DNA from: Sphingobacterium sp. ML3W
Lineage (GTDB): Bacteria; Bacteroidota; Bacteroidia; Sphingobacteriales; Sphingobacteriaceae
Length of the DNA: 64,000 bases
Direction of reading: 5' to 3'
Assembly (NCBI RefSeq): GCF_029542085.1
Contig: NZ_CP107036.1
Coordinates: 2,232,001 to 2,296,000, forward strand
A program made the translations under genes and the position numbers. The notes below the pieces were generated by a model. That model did no database searches. It was not told the origin of the DNA and was given only the letters and a program-made list of their open reading frames with translations. Below are positions 1-8,251 of this stretch, one piece after another. The number at the start of each line of letters is the position of its first letter. Position 1 is the first letter of the stretch.

Positions 1-1
1 C

Positions 2-565
2 AATGCGGTACATTCCCCCTGGGGAATCGCTTTTAATGAAAGCCAACGTTTAGCAATTACAGCAGACCGGACCTTCTATGCCAACCATCCCGATGGTGGT
101 AAAAAAGGGCTTAAAGTTGCTCGCTCGATTGCGCTGTTATCCTATCGCAATTATATCACCTATGACCATACACAACGGGATGAGGATGACAGTATAGTGA
201 ATGAGTATAAAGCTGCCTCTTATCAAAATTATCAAGGCGAAAAACTTGTCAAACGCTATAATGCATATAGTTATTTCTACCTGACAAAGGCCATGGACAG
301 TCACAATTTAGCCCGAGGAAGGACTTCTTTGGAGGCAGCATTGTCCGGGATCAGCTGTCCGACATTGGTATTAGCTGTCAATACCGATGTATTGTTCCCG
401 CCAGCCGAACAGCGATTTATAGCGCAGCATATTCCAAATGCAACTTATCAGGAGATCGAATCAAGCTATGGCCATGATGGATTTTTGATAGAGACAAAAA
501 AACTGACGGCTATTATCCATAATTTTTTAAAGAATAAGAAAGCGTATATCAACGAATTAGTCTAA
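2..565 (+). CDS. metX: Homoserine O-acetyltransferase, C-terminal part (partial)
   Basis: The reading frame is already open at base 2 (NAVHSPWGIAFNESQR...) and runs to a stop at 565, giving about 187 residues; the start lies outside the window. The family is the alpha/beta-hydrolase-fold enzyme that acetylates L-homoserine from acetyl-CoA, the first committed step to methionine in the cytoplasm. The visible part holds the late catalytic residues: the Asp in LAVNTDVLFPP and the His in SYGHDGFLIE. The nucleophile serine would lie upstream. An internal ATG at 197 is not the real start, because homology extends upstream of it. Homoserine dehydrogenase follows 39 nt downstream on the same strand, so the pair is probably one operon. 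Confidence 0.9.
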   Translation, partial: NAVHSPWGIAFNESQRLAITADRTFYANHPDGGKKGLKVARSIALLSYRNYITYDHTQRDEDDSIVNEYKAASYQNYQGEKLVKRYNAYSYFYLTKAMDSHNLARGRTSLEAALSGISCPTLVLAVNTDVLFPPAEQRFIAQHIPNATYQEIESSYGHDGFLIETKKLTAIIHNFLKNKKAYINELV

Positions 566-604
566 GAGAAGTAAACAATTATATAAGAGAATTTAAGAAG
601 AGAT

Positions 605-1786
605 ATGAGTAATAAATTAACGATAGGGATGTTTGGGTTTGGCGTGGTAGGCCAAGGTCTCTACGACATTATCAAAACCAAAAATCTGAATCTGGAAATC
701 AAGAAATTTGTCATCAAAAATGCGGACAAAAAACGTACGTTACCAGCGGATCTGTTTTCAACAGATGCTGAGGCAATCCTGGCGGATCCAGAAATCAACA
801 CTGTTGTCGAACTGATCGATGATGCCGAAGCTGCATACAAACTGACTGTACGCGCATTGAAATCAGGCAAAAATGTGGTATCTGCAAATAAAAAGATGAT
901 TGCCAGTCACCTCGAAGAGTTGGTAGATATTCAACATGAATATGGTACCAGCCTACTTTATGAAGGCGCTGTCTGTGGAAGTATTCCTATTATCCGTAAC
1001 TTGGAAGAATACTATGATAACGAGCTTTTGCATTCGGTCAGCGGTATATTCAACGGATCTTCCAACTACATTCTTTCGAAAGTCTTTAATGAAAACCAAC
1101 AGTATGCAGATGCGCTAAAAAAAGCGCAGGAACTGGGTTTTGCTGAAACAGATCCTACTCTTGATGTTGGCGGATATGACCCTAAATTTAAAGTCTGTAT
1201 CGTCGCTTCACATGCTTATGGTATCTATGTCAAACCAAATGATGTCTTCAACATCGGTATTGACAAATTGGGTCAACAGGATATTCGCTTTGCAAAGGAA
1301 AAGAACTTAAAAATCAAGTTGATCCCTACAGCCAAAGAGATCGACGGTAATAAGGTCGTGCTTTATGTACTTCCTCGTTTGGTAGGTAAAGAAAGCATGT
1401 TATACAATGTAGAAAATGAAAATAACGGTGTATTGGTCAAAGCTGCCTTTGCGGATGAGCAATTCTTCTATGGCAAAGGTGCGGGCGGTCACCCTACTGG
1501 CTCGGCAGTATTGTCGGATATTGCCGCATTACGCTACGGTTACCGTTATGAATATAAAAAGCATTTAGAATCCAGTGCCTTAAACTATAGCCAAGATTAT
1601 CTGCTCAAGGTCTATTTAAGATACACTGACGATCAACTGATTGAAAAATTAAATTTCAGTGAGATCACAGAAAGATATTACGCAGCAGATTTCAAATATG
1701 TTATTGGCTATATTAATCTTCAACAAATTGCAGCTCACAAGGCGGATTTGGACCAAGAGGGCAATTTCATTGCTGAGATCGCGTAG
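605..1786 (+). CDS. hom: Homoserine dehydrogenase
   Basis: A 393-residue cytoplasmic NAD(P)-dependent enzyme that reduces aspartate semialdehyde to homoserine, the branch point to threonine and methionine. Seen in sequence: N-terminal Rossmann loop GFGVVGQG (about residues 11-18), the SANKKMIASH segment, GIFNGSSNYILSK (substrate-binding consensus), and GKGAGGHPTGSAVLSDIAAL of the catalytic domain. The sequence ends at about 393 residues without an obvious long ACT extension, so allosteric threonine control through such a domain is not apparent. It follows metX by 39 nt and is closed by a strong hairpin terminator, which supports a metX-hom transcription unit making the precursor that MetX acetylates. 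Confidence 0.92.
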   Translation: MSNKLTIGMFGFGVVGQGLYDIIKTKNLNLEIKKFVIKNADKKRTLPADLFSTDAEAILADPEINTVVELIDDAEAAYKLTVRALKSGKNVVSANKKMIASHLEELVDIQHEYGTSLLYEGAVCGSIPIIRNLEEYYDNELLHSVSGIFNGSSNYILSKVFNENQQYADALKKAQELGFAETDPTLDVGGYDPKFKVCIVASHAYGIYVKPNDVFNIGIDKLGQQDIRFAKEKNLKIKLIPTAKEIDGNKVVLYVLPRLVGKESMLYNVENENNGVLVKAAFADEQFFYGKGAGGHPTGSAVLSDIAALRYGYRYEYKKHLESSALNYSQDYLLKVYLRYTDDQLIEKLNFSEITERYYAADFKYVIGYINLQQIAAHKADLDQEGNFIAEIA

Positions 1787-1812
1787 GCAATCAACAAACC
1801 AACCTACCATTA

Positions 1813-1850
1813 AGGGGTGTTCCAAAGAATTTGGACACCCCTATTTTTTT
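1813..1850 (+). terminator. Rho-independent terminator after hom
   Basis: A hairpin with arms AGGGGTGTtCCAAA and TTTGGACACCCCT (one bulged T, 2-3 nt loop) is followed by a run of seven T. It starts 27 nt after the hom stop and closes the metX-hom unit. Confidence 0.85.
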
Positions 1851-1960
1851 GGAACACATTCCCGGCAGTCTCTTTTTTAATTATTCGATCCCGGGCAAGT
1901 TAGCTTTTACTTTTTGGGTACCTACTGCTATTAATTAGCAACTACATCTATGAACAAACC

Positions 1961-4312
1961 TTAGTTTGTACTAGTGTTGCTTTTTAAATGCACGGTCATT
2001 ACCCCGCCTTTCACTAATTGTTCAAAAGGAAGCTGCCAACCTTTCCAAGGTTTATTATTCAATCGAATCTGACCAACATAAAAACTATCCGGATCCGTCT
2101 TTTTAACCTGAATTGTAAATTTGTTTTTTCGTAAAGTTTTGGGTAGTTGTATCGTAACTTTATCAAACAGAGGAGCTCCTATCTGAAAGGCAGGATTTTC
2201 AGATGTTAAGCTTCTCACATCGAATAAACCGATACCTGACAGTACGTACCAAGCGCCCAATTGGCCTTGATCTTCATCCTGTCCATAGCCATAACCGTGT
2301 ATAGGATCGTTACCATAAAATTCGTTTGAAATAGCCCGTACCCATTTTTGACTGAGGTCAGGTCTTCCTGAGAAATAAAACAACCAGGAGATATGTAAGT
2401 TGGGCTGATTTCCATGGTTATACAAGCTTTCAATTCCTGCGAAGGCATCAATGTGGGTTCCTCCTCCAAAAACGTTCTTTTGTGATACTGTAAATATACT
2501 GTCCAAGCGTTGATTGAATAGATCCTTTCCCACGAGCTTAACCAATTCCTGCGGAACGTGTGGCACATAAAACGTATACTGCCAGGCATTTCCTTCCTGA
2601 AAACCACGCCAAGGTTGATAAGGATTAAAATTTGGAATAAATTTCCCTAAACTGTCTTTTGGTCGCATGAATTTAGTCGATGGATCGTATAATCCTTTCC
2701 AGGCAGTTGAAAGTTCATGAAGTTTTCTGTAGTCTGCATCACGGCCGAGTGATTTTGCATATTGCGCTGCTGCGGCTGCCGAAAATGCATATTCTAACGT
2801 ATGAGAAGCGCCAAAAGGTGATCCGGTGGTCAATAATTCGGGACTCCCGGTATTGTCCTGAATATAGGGAGAATAACCTTTATCGACAAATACCCCCACA
2901 TCGAGCTTACCAGCTCCCGGAATTCGCCCGCGCGATTCAAGTTCATTTTTTCGTACAGCTTCATAGGCGAAATTCGTGTCGTAATCCCGGATCCCAACGT
3001 TATAGGCCGCAGCAATCGCTAATCCTGTAAAGTTAGTCCCCACACCGGAGACATATTTACTATTGGCAATACCATCACCAAGCCAGCCCGCATCGCGGTA
3101 AACCAAGAGTTGGCTCTGTACCCAATCGTTGTAATAATCAGGATAAGCAATCGACCAGAGTTGTGTCAGATTCCAAAATGCCCCCCAGATCGCATCTGTA
3201 TTATAGTGTTGATGAATAGGTTTTCCTTGCGTATTTAAAGCGATCTGGCCAACTGAACCATCATTTTTGGGATAAGCCCCATTGATATCACTGGCAAGTC
3301 CCCGTCCAAGCAGGGCATGGTATAGTCCTGTATAAAATTTTACGCGGTCTGCTTCTTTACCACCTTCCACCAATATCCTCCCCAGTTCGTTGCTCCAGGT
3401 CTTGAGTGCTTCCGTCTTCGCCTGATCAAATGTCAGCTCCTTGGCCTCTTGCTGCAAGTTTAGTCGTGCATTATCTACAGAGGTATAGGACAAGCCCGTC
3501 TTGATTGTAATGGATTCATCGGATTCCGTATCAAACTGAAGAAATATCCCGGCACCCTTCCCTTGTATCGTTTTCTTTTCTTTAAAAATCACCGAATCTT
3601 TAAATGTACCATAGGATTTGGGCAACTTGTTGAGTACTGCAAAGAAATACATCTTTACAGTGGCTCCCTGTTGGTATTTCTGCACATAGACCGGATTAGT
3701 GACCACATAACCCCATACAGACTTTTTATCATAATTGACCTCAGCATCCACCACTGGACCGCTTTCTCCCATGACATGTCCAATATCAAATATAATATTA
3801 GCGGCATCTGTTTTTGGGAAGGTATAACGATGGAAGCCGACTCTTTTGGTTGCAGTCAATTCCGCTAGGACTGCATAATCTTTCAATTTCACCCGATAAT
3901 AGCCTGAGGTAGCAAATTCGTCTCTCTTGTCAAATGATGATCTGTAACCGCTTTGTGGCTGGTCCAGTTTACCTGGAACTGTTTTAAGCTGTCCTACCGA
4001 AGGTGCAAAGGTAATCCCGCCGACTTGAAACTCGTGAAAATTTGCGAAACCTTCGATCGAGTTGTGTCTATCGTCATAGCCCACCGCCTCCCAACCGGAC
4101 TTATTACCATAACTTCCATCAGTGCTTGGTGCCAATTTTGCCATCCCAAAGGGGACTGCTGCTGGCGTGTAAAAAAAATATCTACTATGGACAGATCCAA
4201 TATTCGGCTTTACCAATGTAGTTAAATCAATCTGCTGTTGTCCTTGCGCACAGTTCACACTGAAGAGTATGCAAAAAAAATAAAATATGAGTTGCTTTAC
4301 CATTGTTATCAA
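1961..4312 (-). CDS. Secreted GH92 family glycosidase (alpha-mannosidase type)
   Basis: A 783-residue protein with a signal peptide (MVKQLIFYFFCILF...CAQGQQ), so periplasmic or exported. GH92 enzymes are calcium-dependent inverting exo-alpha-mannosidases. Family blocks seen: FQEGNAWQYTFYVPH (its Glu is the expected general acid), YGQDEDQGQLGAWYVLSGIG (Asp-x-Asp of the expected base), and the two-domain GH92 length. The N-terminal block, usually GFSHTHLSG, reads GFANFHEFQVGG here, and the usual GNEP motif is HGNQP, so substrate or linkage preference may differ from classical alpha-1,2-mannosidases. It is divergent from the glycosidase at 4634 and part of the mannoside locus. The start could be the ATG at 4312 or the one three codons in (4303). 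Confidence 0.85.
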   Translation of the reverse strand: MITMVKQLIFYFFCILFSVNCAQGQQQIDLTTLVKPNIGSVHSRYFFYTPAAVPFGMAKLAPSTDGSYGNKSGWEAVGYDDRHNSIEGFANFHEFQVGGITFAPSVGQLKTVPGKLDQPQSGYRSSFDKRDEFATSGYYRVKLKDYAVLAELTATKRVGFHRYTFPKTDAANIIFDIGHVMGESGPVVDAEVNYDKKSVWGYVVTNPVYVQKYQQGATVKMYFFAVLNKLPKSYGTFKDSVIFKEKKTIQGKGAGIFLQFDTESDESITIKTGLSYTSVDNARLNLQQEAKELTFDQAKTEALKTWSNELGRILVEGGKEADRVKFYTGLYHALLGRGLASDINGAYPKNDGSVGQIALNTQGKPIHQHYNTDAIWGAFWNLTQLWSIAYPDYYNDWVQSQLLVYRDAGWLGDGIANSKYVSGVGTNFTGLAIAAAYNVGIRDYDTNFAYEAVRKNELESRGRIPGAGKLDVGVFVDKGYSPYIQDNTGSPELLTTGSPFGASHTLEYAFSAAAAAQYAKSLGRDADYRKLHELSTAWKGLYDPSTKFMRPKDSLGKFIPNFNPYQPWRGFQEGNAWQYTFYVPHVPQELVKLVGKDLFNQRLDSIFTVSQKNVFGGGTHIDAFAGIESLYNHGNQPNLHISWLFYFSGRPDLSQKWVRAISNEFYGNDPIHGYGYGQDEDQGQLGAWYVLSGIGLFDVRSLTSENPAFQIGAPLFDKVTIQLPKTLRKNKFTIQVKKTDPDSFYVGQIRLNNKPWKGWQLPFEQLVKGGVMTVHLKSNTSTN

Positions 4313-4345
4313 TTAGGTTCAAAAACAAATCTACGAAAAATAAAC

Positions 4346-4359
4346 TATGTATAAACATG
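4346..4359. promoter_or_regulatory. Possible GntR operator before the GH92 gene
   Basis: TATGTATAAACATG matches the palindrome TATGTATATACATA of the symporter promoter at 12 of 14 positions. On the minus strand it lies just upstream of TAGATTTG (4326-4333), a good -7 element for the GH92 gene. Its geometry differs from the two stronger sites, and the DNA is AT-rich, so this is tentative. The rest of the 321-nt divergent spacer (4313-4633) holds the stronger site at 4482-4505 and nothing else I recognise. Confidence 0.4.
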
Positions 4360-4481
4360 AAGGTAAAGTTTATTAAAAAAAGCAGATAACGGCTAGCACT
4401 AAAAAACACCATCAGATTGTAAAAATTTAAATACCATCCCAATTATATCCTATAAAAAGCTTAAAACGATGGTTATTTTTA

Positions 4482-4505
4482 TATTTTTGTTTGTACATAC
4501 ATAAC
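4482..4505 (+). promoter_or_regulatory. -7 element plus probable GntR operator for the 4634 glycosidase
   Basis: TATTTTTG (4482-4489) fits the Bacteroidota -7 consensus TAnnTTTG. It is followed directly by TTTGTACATACATA (4490-4503), which aligns with the operator at the symporter promoter (16 of 18 bases including the preceding TTTG). Both sites occupy the initially transcribed region just after the -7 element, which suits repression by the adjacent GntR/HutC protein. No convincing -33 TTTG is visible here. Confidence 0.6.
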
Positions 4506-4633
4506 AATAAATAACCAAGAAGTTTTAATTCAGAAAGTTCGATCTAAAATCAGTGATCATCACTCTTATTTAACAATATAATACGTAAAGGCTCTGAAAT
4601 GCCTCAACAATTCAACCAATAACAATAGTTCTC

Positions 4634-5962
4634 ATGAAAAGAAAACTGACATTTTTTAGTCTTACATTTATTTTATTCGGAAGCAGCCTGTCCGCTCAAC
4701 AAAAAGCAGCATCAAAAGGGACAGAACTTAAGCTCGCACAAACCATTTTAGCAGATCAAAAGTTAAAATATGTTGACAGTTTGGCCCGACAGGTCATCAA
4801 AGAAGGTTTTAATGCTGGAAGTGGTTATTCACAGATCTGGGCACGGGATCTCAATACATTTATTGAAACTGCATTGGAGGAAAGGTCGCCTGCCGATGTC
4901 CGGGGTGCGATTCTCTTATTTTTCCAAATGCAACAGCCTAACGGCGAGATGGTAGATGGTTATGTGCTCAAGAAAGATTTTACCTGGCATGACGATACGC
5001 CTTATTATTCTAATAATGCACCCGATCATGTTGGATTTAAAAATACAGTCGAGACTGACCAGGAGAGTTCTTTAATTCAGTTACTGGGCAAATACATACA
5101 AAAAACCAATGATTACAGTATCCTTGACGAATCCATCGGTGGACTTTCCGTCAAAGAACGTATACAACTCATGCTGGACTACCTTAAACGAGAGCGGTAC
5201 AATATAAAATATAATCTACTATGGGGTGCAATGACAGCAGATTGGGGTGACGTACAACCACATGACGATTTTGGCTGCGATTGGAACGAACTTTCAAATG
5301 AGGCGATTGACGTATACGACAATGCTATGCTCATCATTGCCCTACAGCTATTGATTGAAATACAACCCAATGCTGCGAAGACCGCTGACTGGAAGGCCTT
5401 TAAAAAAGAGCTTGAAACAAACAGCAGACGCTATCTTTGGGATCAAAAAAGGCAGAAATTTATTCCCCATATCTATCCAAAGTCATCTCCCCTCCCTAAA
5501 GGTTTCGATGAAAATAAGATTCATTACCATGGCGGAACAGCAATTGCGATTGAAGCTGGCTTACTCAAACGGAGCGAAATAGCAACTGTCAATAAGCAGA
5601 TGCTCGAAAATGTACGTCTCTCAGGGATGCCAAGTATTGGTCTTACGCTTTACCCGACCTATCCCGTTGGATTTTTTAAAGGCTGGATGGCTGAGCCTTA
5701 TCACTATCAAAATGGTGGTGACTGGACCTGGTTTGGTGGAAGAATGATTCAGCAGCTTATCCAACACGGTTTCTATCAGGAAGCCTACAATGAACTACAG
5801 CCAATGATTGATCGTGTGGTCAAGAATAAAGGTTTTTATGAGTGGTACGGGAAAAACGACGTCCCAAGTGGATCCGGGAAATTCAAAGGTTCGGCTGGTG
5901 TATTGAGCAAAGCTATCGCAATGATCAATCAATGGGCATCGCAAACGGCTACTCAGCAGTAA
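4634..5962 (+). CDS. Secreted (alpha/alpha)6-barrel glycoside hydrolase
   Basis: A 442-residue protein with a Sec signal peptide (about 21 residues, cleavage near LSA-QQ). It looks like a six-hairpin glycosidase: YSQIWARDLNTFIE near the N-terminus, VETDQESSLIQLLGKYI, TADWGDVQPHDD, VYDNAMLI, IHYHGGTAIAIEAGLL and QNGGDWTWFGGRMIQQL. Acidic residues in WARD, ETDQE and DWGD are candidate catalytic groups. I cannot assign a CAZy family with confidence; it lacks the usual GH125 hallmarks. It is clearly paralogous to the lipoprotein at 10032, with near-identical C-terminal halves. Position beside GH92, a sugar symporter and a mannose-6-phosphate-isomerase-like gene suggests it trims mannose- or glucose-containing oligosaccharides in the periplasm; the substrate is inferred. 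Confidence 0.75.
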   Translation: MKRKLTFFSLTFILFGSSLSAQQKAASKGTELKLAQTILADQKLKYVDSLARQVIKEGFNAGSGYSQIWARDLNTFIETALEERSPADVRGAILLFFQMQQPNGEMVDGYVLKKDFTWHDDTPYYSNNAPDHVGFKNTVETDQESSLIQLLGKYIQKTNDYSILDESIGGLSVKERIQLMLDYLKRERYNIKYNLLWGAMTADWGDVQPHDDFGCDWNELSNEAIDVYDNAMLIIALQLLIEIQPNAAKTADWKAFKKELETNSRRYLWDQKRQKFIPHIYPKSSPLPKGFDENKIHYHGGTAIAIEAGLLKRSEIATVNKQMLENVRLSGMPSIGLTLYPTYPVGFFKGWMAEPYHYQNGGDWTWFGGRMIQQLIQHGFYQEAYNELQPMIDRVVKNKGFYEWYGKNDVPSGSGKFKGSAGVLSKAIAMINQWASQTATQQ

Positions 5963-5976
5963 TAAATCTATCAATG

Positions 5977-6012
5977 AAATGATCCAATAGCTTGCTGCTA
6001 CTGGATCATTTT
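5977..6012. terminator. Bidirectional terminator between convergent genes
   Basis: Arms AAATGATCCAATAG and CTACTGGATCATTT (one mismatch) flank a short loop between the stop of the glycosidase (5962) and the stop of the GntR gene (6018). Flanking A and T bases allow use on either strand. Confidence 0.65.
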
Positions 6013-6017
6013 ATGTT

Positions 6018-6752
6018 TTAATAATCTCTTCGGCTTTCAACTGTATAGGTAAAGCTTTCTGCACGATAGAAACCCAGATTATATTCAATTGGCTTTCCAG
6101 ATTGATCAAAAACAAATCGCTTCCGTGACAAAATAGGATCCCCAATATTAATTTCGAGTTTATCTGCGATAAATTTATTTGCTGCAATGGCGTCAATTTC
6201 CTCTTGCGAAAGATCAGCCACCACATGATAGTCAGCTTCCAATATTTCATATAAAGGACGTTTAAAATCTTCGTCACCTGTCAAGCCGATACGTGGATGG
6301 AAATAAGATATGAAATAGACGAATGGATCATCTTTCTTGCCCCGCAGCCGCTCCAGTTTCAACAGCTTTTGATCCTCATCGACAGCAAAAAATTGTGTAA
6401 CAGCTTTATCTGGTACCACCCAGCTCACGTGTAATTCGAAATTCTTCACCTCGATCCCACGATTCTTCATCTCCTGCGAGAAGCTCAACCAATTTTTGGA
6501 TTTCGAACTGAATTTCGAACTGGCAACTTTGGTGCCGATCCCTTTCTTTCTGATCAGTAGCTCTTCATATACCAGCTTATTAATCGCCAGACGCAAAGTG
6601 GAGCGCGAAATAGCCAAGCGTTTGGCTAGCTCTATTTCATTAGGCAACATCTTCCCCTCAATATATTCCGGCTGTTTTATCAACTCCCGCAATAGATTTT
6701 CTGCTTGTATATGCAGCGGAACTGGACTTTTGTGATCTATTTTTAAATTCAT
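6018..6752 (-). CDS. GntR/HutC family transcriptional regulator
   Basis: A 244-residue DNA-binding regulator. Residues 1-75 form the GntR winged helix (SPVPLHIQAENLLRELI, GKMLPNEIELAKRLAISRST, LRLAINKLVYEELLIRKKGIG). The rest is a UTRA effector domain (DQKLLKLERLRGKKDDPFVYFISYFHP, ending NLGFYRAESFTY), which in this family senses sugar phosphates or related small molecules. It is divergent from the symporter operon and convergent with the first glycosidase. The 14-bp palindrome at 6816-6829, about 64 nt upstream of its start, and the related site at 4490 are its likely operators. A mannose-derived effector would fit the neighbours but is inference. Confidence 0.88.
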   Translation of the reverse strand: MNLKIDHKSPVPLHIQAENLLRELIKQPEYIEGKMLPNEIELAKRLAISRSTLRLAINKLVYEELLIRKKGIGTKVASSKFSSKSKNWLSFSQEMKNRGIEVKNFELHVSWVVPDKAVTQFFAVDEDQKLLKLERLRGKKDDPFVYFISYFHPRIGLTGDEDFKRPLYEILEADYHVVADLSQEEIDAIAANKFIADKLEINIGDPILSRKRFVFDQSGKPIEYNLGFYRAESFTYTVESRRDY

Positions 6753-6783
6753 TACATAATATTACTTAGCTAAAATAAGATTT

Positions 6784-6829
6784 TTTGCATAATTAAAAAA
6801 ATAGATATATGTTTGTATGTATATACATA
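6784..6829 (+). promoter_or_regulatory. Promoter with GntR-type palindromic operator (symporter operon)
   Basis: TTTG (6784-6787), 20 nt, then TATGTTTG (6808-6815) is a full Bacteroidota promoter. The perfect palindrome TATGTATATACATA (6816-6829) follows without a gap, covering the expected start of transcription. HutC-subfamily regulators are known to prefer TGTATATACA-like dyads. Position suggests repression of the symporter operon and possibly effects on the divergent gntR. Confidence 0.75.
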
Positions 6830-6848
6830 TAAAACTTATAAACCAGGT

Positions 6849-8189
6849 ATGTCTAAGAATTTTATCATTATTTTATGCATCGTTTCACTGGGGGGACTGC
6901 TTTTCGGGTTCGATATGGCTGTTATAGCCGGAGCTTTACCGTTGGTCAAGCAGTTTTTCGGACTGTCACCAGCACAGGAAGGTGTTTTTGTTAGTTCAGC
7001 ACTGATCGGATGCATTATAGGTGTATTTTTTACAGGATCTTTTACAGACAAATATGGTCGTAAACAAGCCTTCATTGTTGCGTCCTTACTTTTCTTATTA
7101 TCTGCGATCGGCTGTGGATTCAGTCCCAACTATACTTTATTGATTCTCAGCAGAGGTATTGGTGGACTAGGCGTGGGCATCGCTTCTATCGTTGTGCCAC
7201 TTTATCTTGCCGAAATATCACCCAGTAAATTCAGAGGTAGATCGGTTACCTGTTATCAGCTGGCAATCACCTTTGGTATCCTCATCGCTTATATTAGCAA
7301 TTACTTTATTCTTCAATTGCATTCATTGCCGCAGACAGAACTTTGGCGGGGTATGTTTTTAGTTGGTGCAATCCCTGCTATCCTACTCTGCTTGGGCGTT
7401 TATTTTATTCCAGAAAGTCCCCGTTGGCTTGCAAAAAATGGGCGCAGCGAAGAGGTTGCTGTCATCAGTGCCAAACTTGGTCTGACAGACTTACATGATT
7501 CGCCAAGTCCAGCCAAAGGAAATATAAGAGATTTGTTTTCACCTATTTACCGCAGGGCTTTTCTCTTGGGCTTGTTCTTACCCTTGTTTTCTCAACTCAG
7601 TGGGATCAACGCGATCGTCTATTACGGACCTAGCATCCTCCTTGAATCGGGTATTTCTTTAGCTAATTCCTATCACGCGCAATTGTTTTTCGGCGCTGCA
7701 AATGTCTTATTTACCTGCTTTGCTATTTGGAAGGTAGATAATTGGGGAAGAAGACCTTTATATATTTTAGGTACATTGGGTGCAACCATCAGTTTGATCG
7801 CGACAGGCTATCTTTTCAGTCTGGAACAGACAAATAATGTCGCATTGATTGTTTCCATCCTCTCATTCTTGTTTTTCTTTGCTTTTTCTATCGGTCCATT
7901 GAAATTTGTGGTGGCAGCTGAAATTTTTCCCAATGCCATACGGGCCCGAGCAATGGGGATAAGCATTATGGTCATGTGGATTTCCGATGCTATCGTTGGA
8001 CAGCTGACTCCGATTCTGCTGGCATCCTGGGGTGCTCATTATACCTTTTGGTTATTCGCTTTCTTCTGCGCAATAGCTTTTATCGTTGTATTGGGCTATC
8101 TACCTGAAACAAAAGGAAAACCTTTGGAAGATATTGAAAAATATTGGATTGAAAAATCTAAGAAAAATTCCAGCAATCAAAACGCATAA
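6849..8189 (+). CDS. MFS sugar/proton symporter (sugar porter family)
   Basis: A 446-residue inner-membrane protein of 12 predicted helices. Sugar-porter signatures are clear: GGLLFGFDMAVIAGALP in helix 1, FTDKYGRKQAF in the loop after helix 2, PESPRWLAKNGR at the centre, WGRRPLY, and PETKGKPLEDIEKYW at the C-terminus. It should import a hexose, probably mannose released by the nearby glycosidases, with protons. I chose ATG 6849 rather than the in-frame ATG 6813, because 6813 falls inside the -7 element and operator. It is the first gene of an operon with the isomerase-like gene (62 nt on) and the lipoprotein glycosidase. Confidence 0.88.
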   Translation: MSKNFIIILCIVSLGGLLFGFDMAVIAGALPLVKQFFGLSPAQEGVFVSSALIGCIIGVFFTGSFTDKYGRKQAFIVASLLFLLSAIGCGFSPNYTLLILSRGIGGLGVGIASIVVPLYLAEISPSKFRGRSVTCYQLAITFGILIAYISNYFILQLHSLPQTELWRGMFLVGAIPAILLCLGVYFIPESPRWLAKNGRSEEVAVISAKLGLTDLHDSPSPAKGNIRDLFSPIYRRAFLLGLFLPLFSQLSGINAIVYYGPSILLESGISLANSYHAQLFFGAANVLFTCFAIWKVDNWGRRPLYILGTLGATISLIATGYLFSLEQTNNVALIVSILSFLFFFAFSIGPLKFVVAAEIFPNAIRARAMGISIMVMWISDAIVGQLTPILLASWGAHYTFWLFAFFCAIAFIVVLGYLPETKGKPLEDIEKYWIEKSKKNSSNQNA

Positions 8190-8251
8190 TATCATCTTAA
8201 AAACATCATATCAATTAAGTCAATTTTTACATACGCAATAAATAACATCTT

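Noticed and set aside
4634-5962. GH125 assignment for the first six-hairpin glycosidase
   Set aside because: The expected GH125 N-terminal WLRD-type context is absent; WARD/WIRD plus ETDQE patterns fit the six-hairpin fold only in general.
6813-6848. Upstream ATG start of the sugar symporter
   Set aside because: It falls inside the -7 element and the operator palindrome; the ATG at 6849 gives the normal symporter N-terminus.
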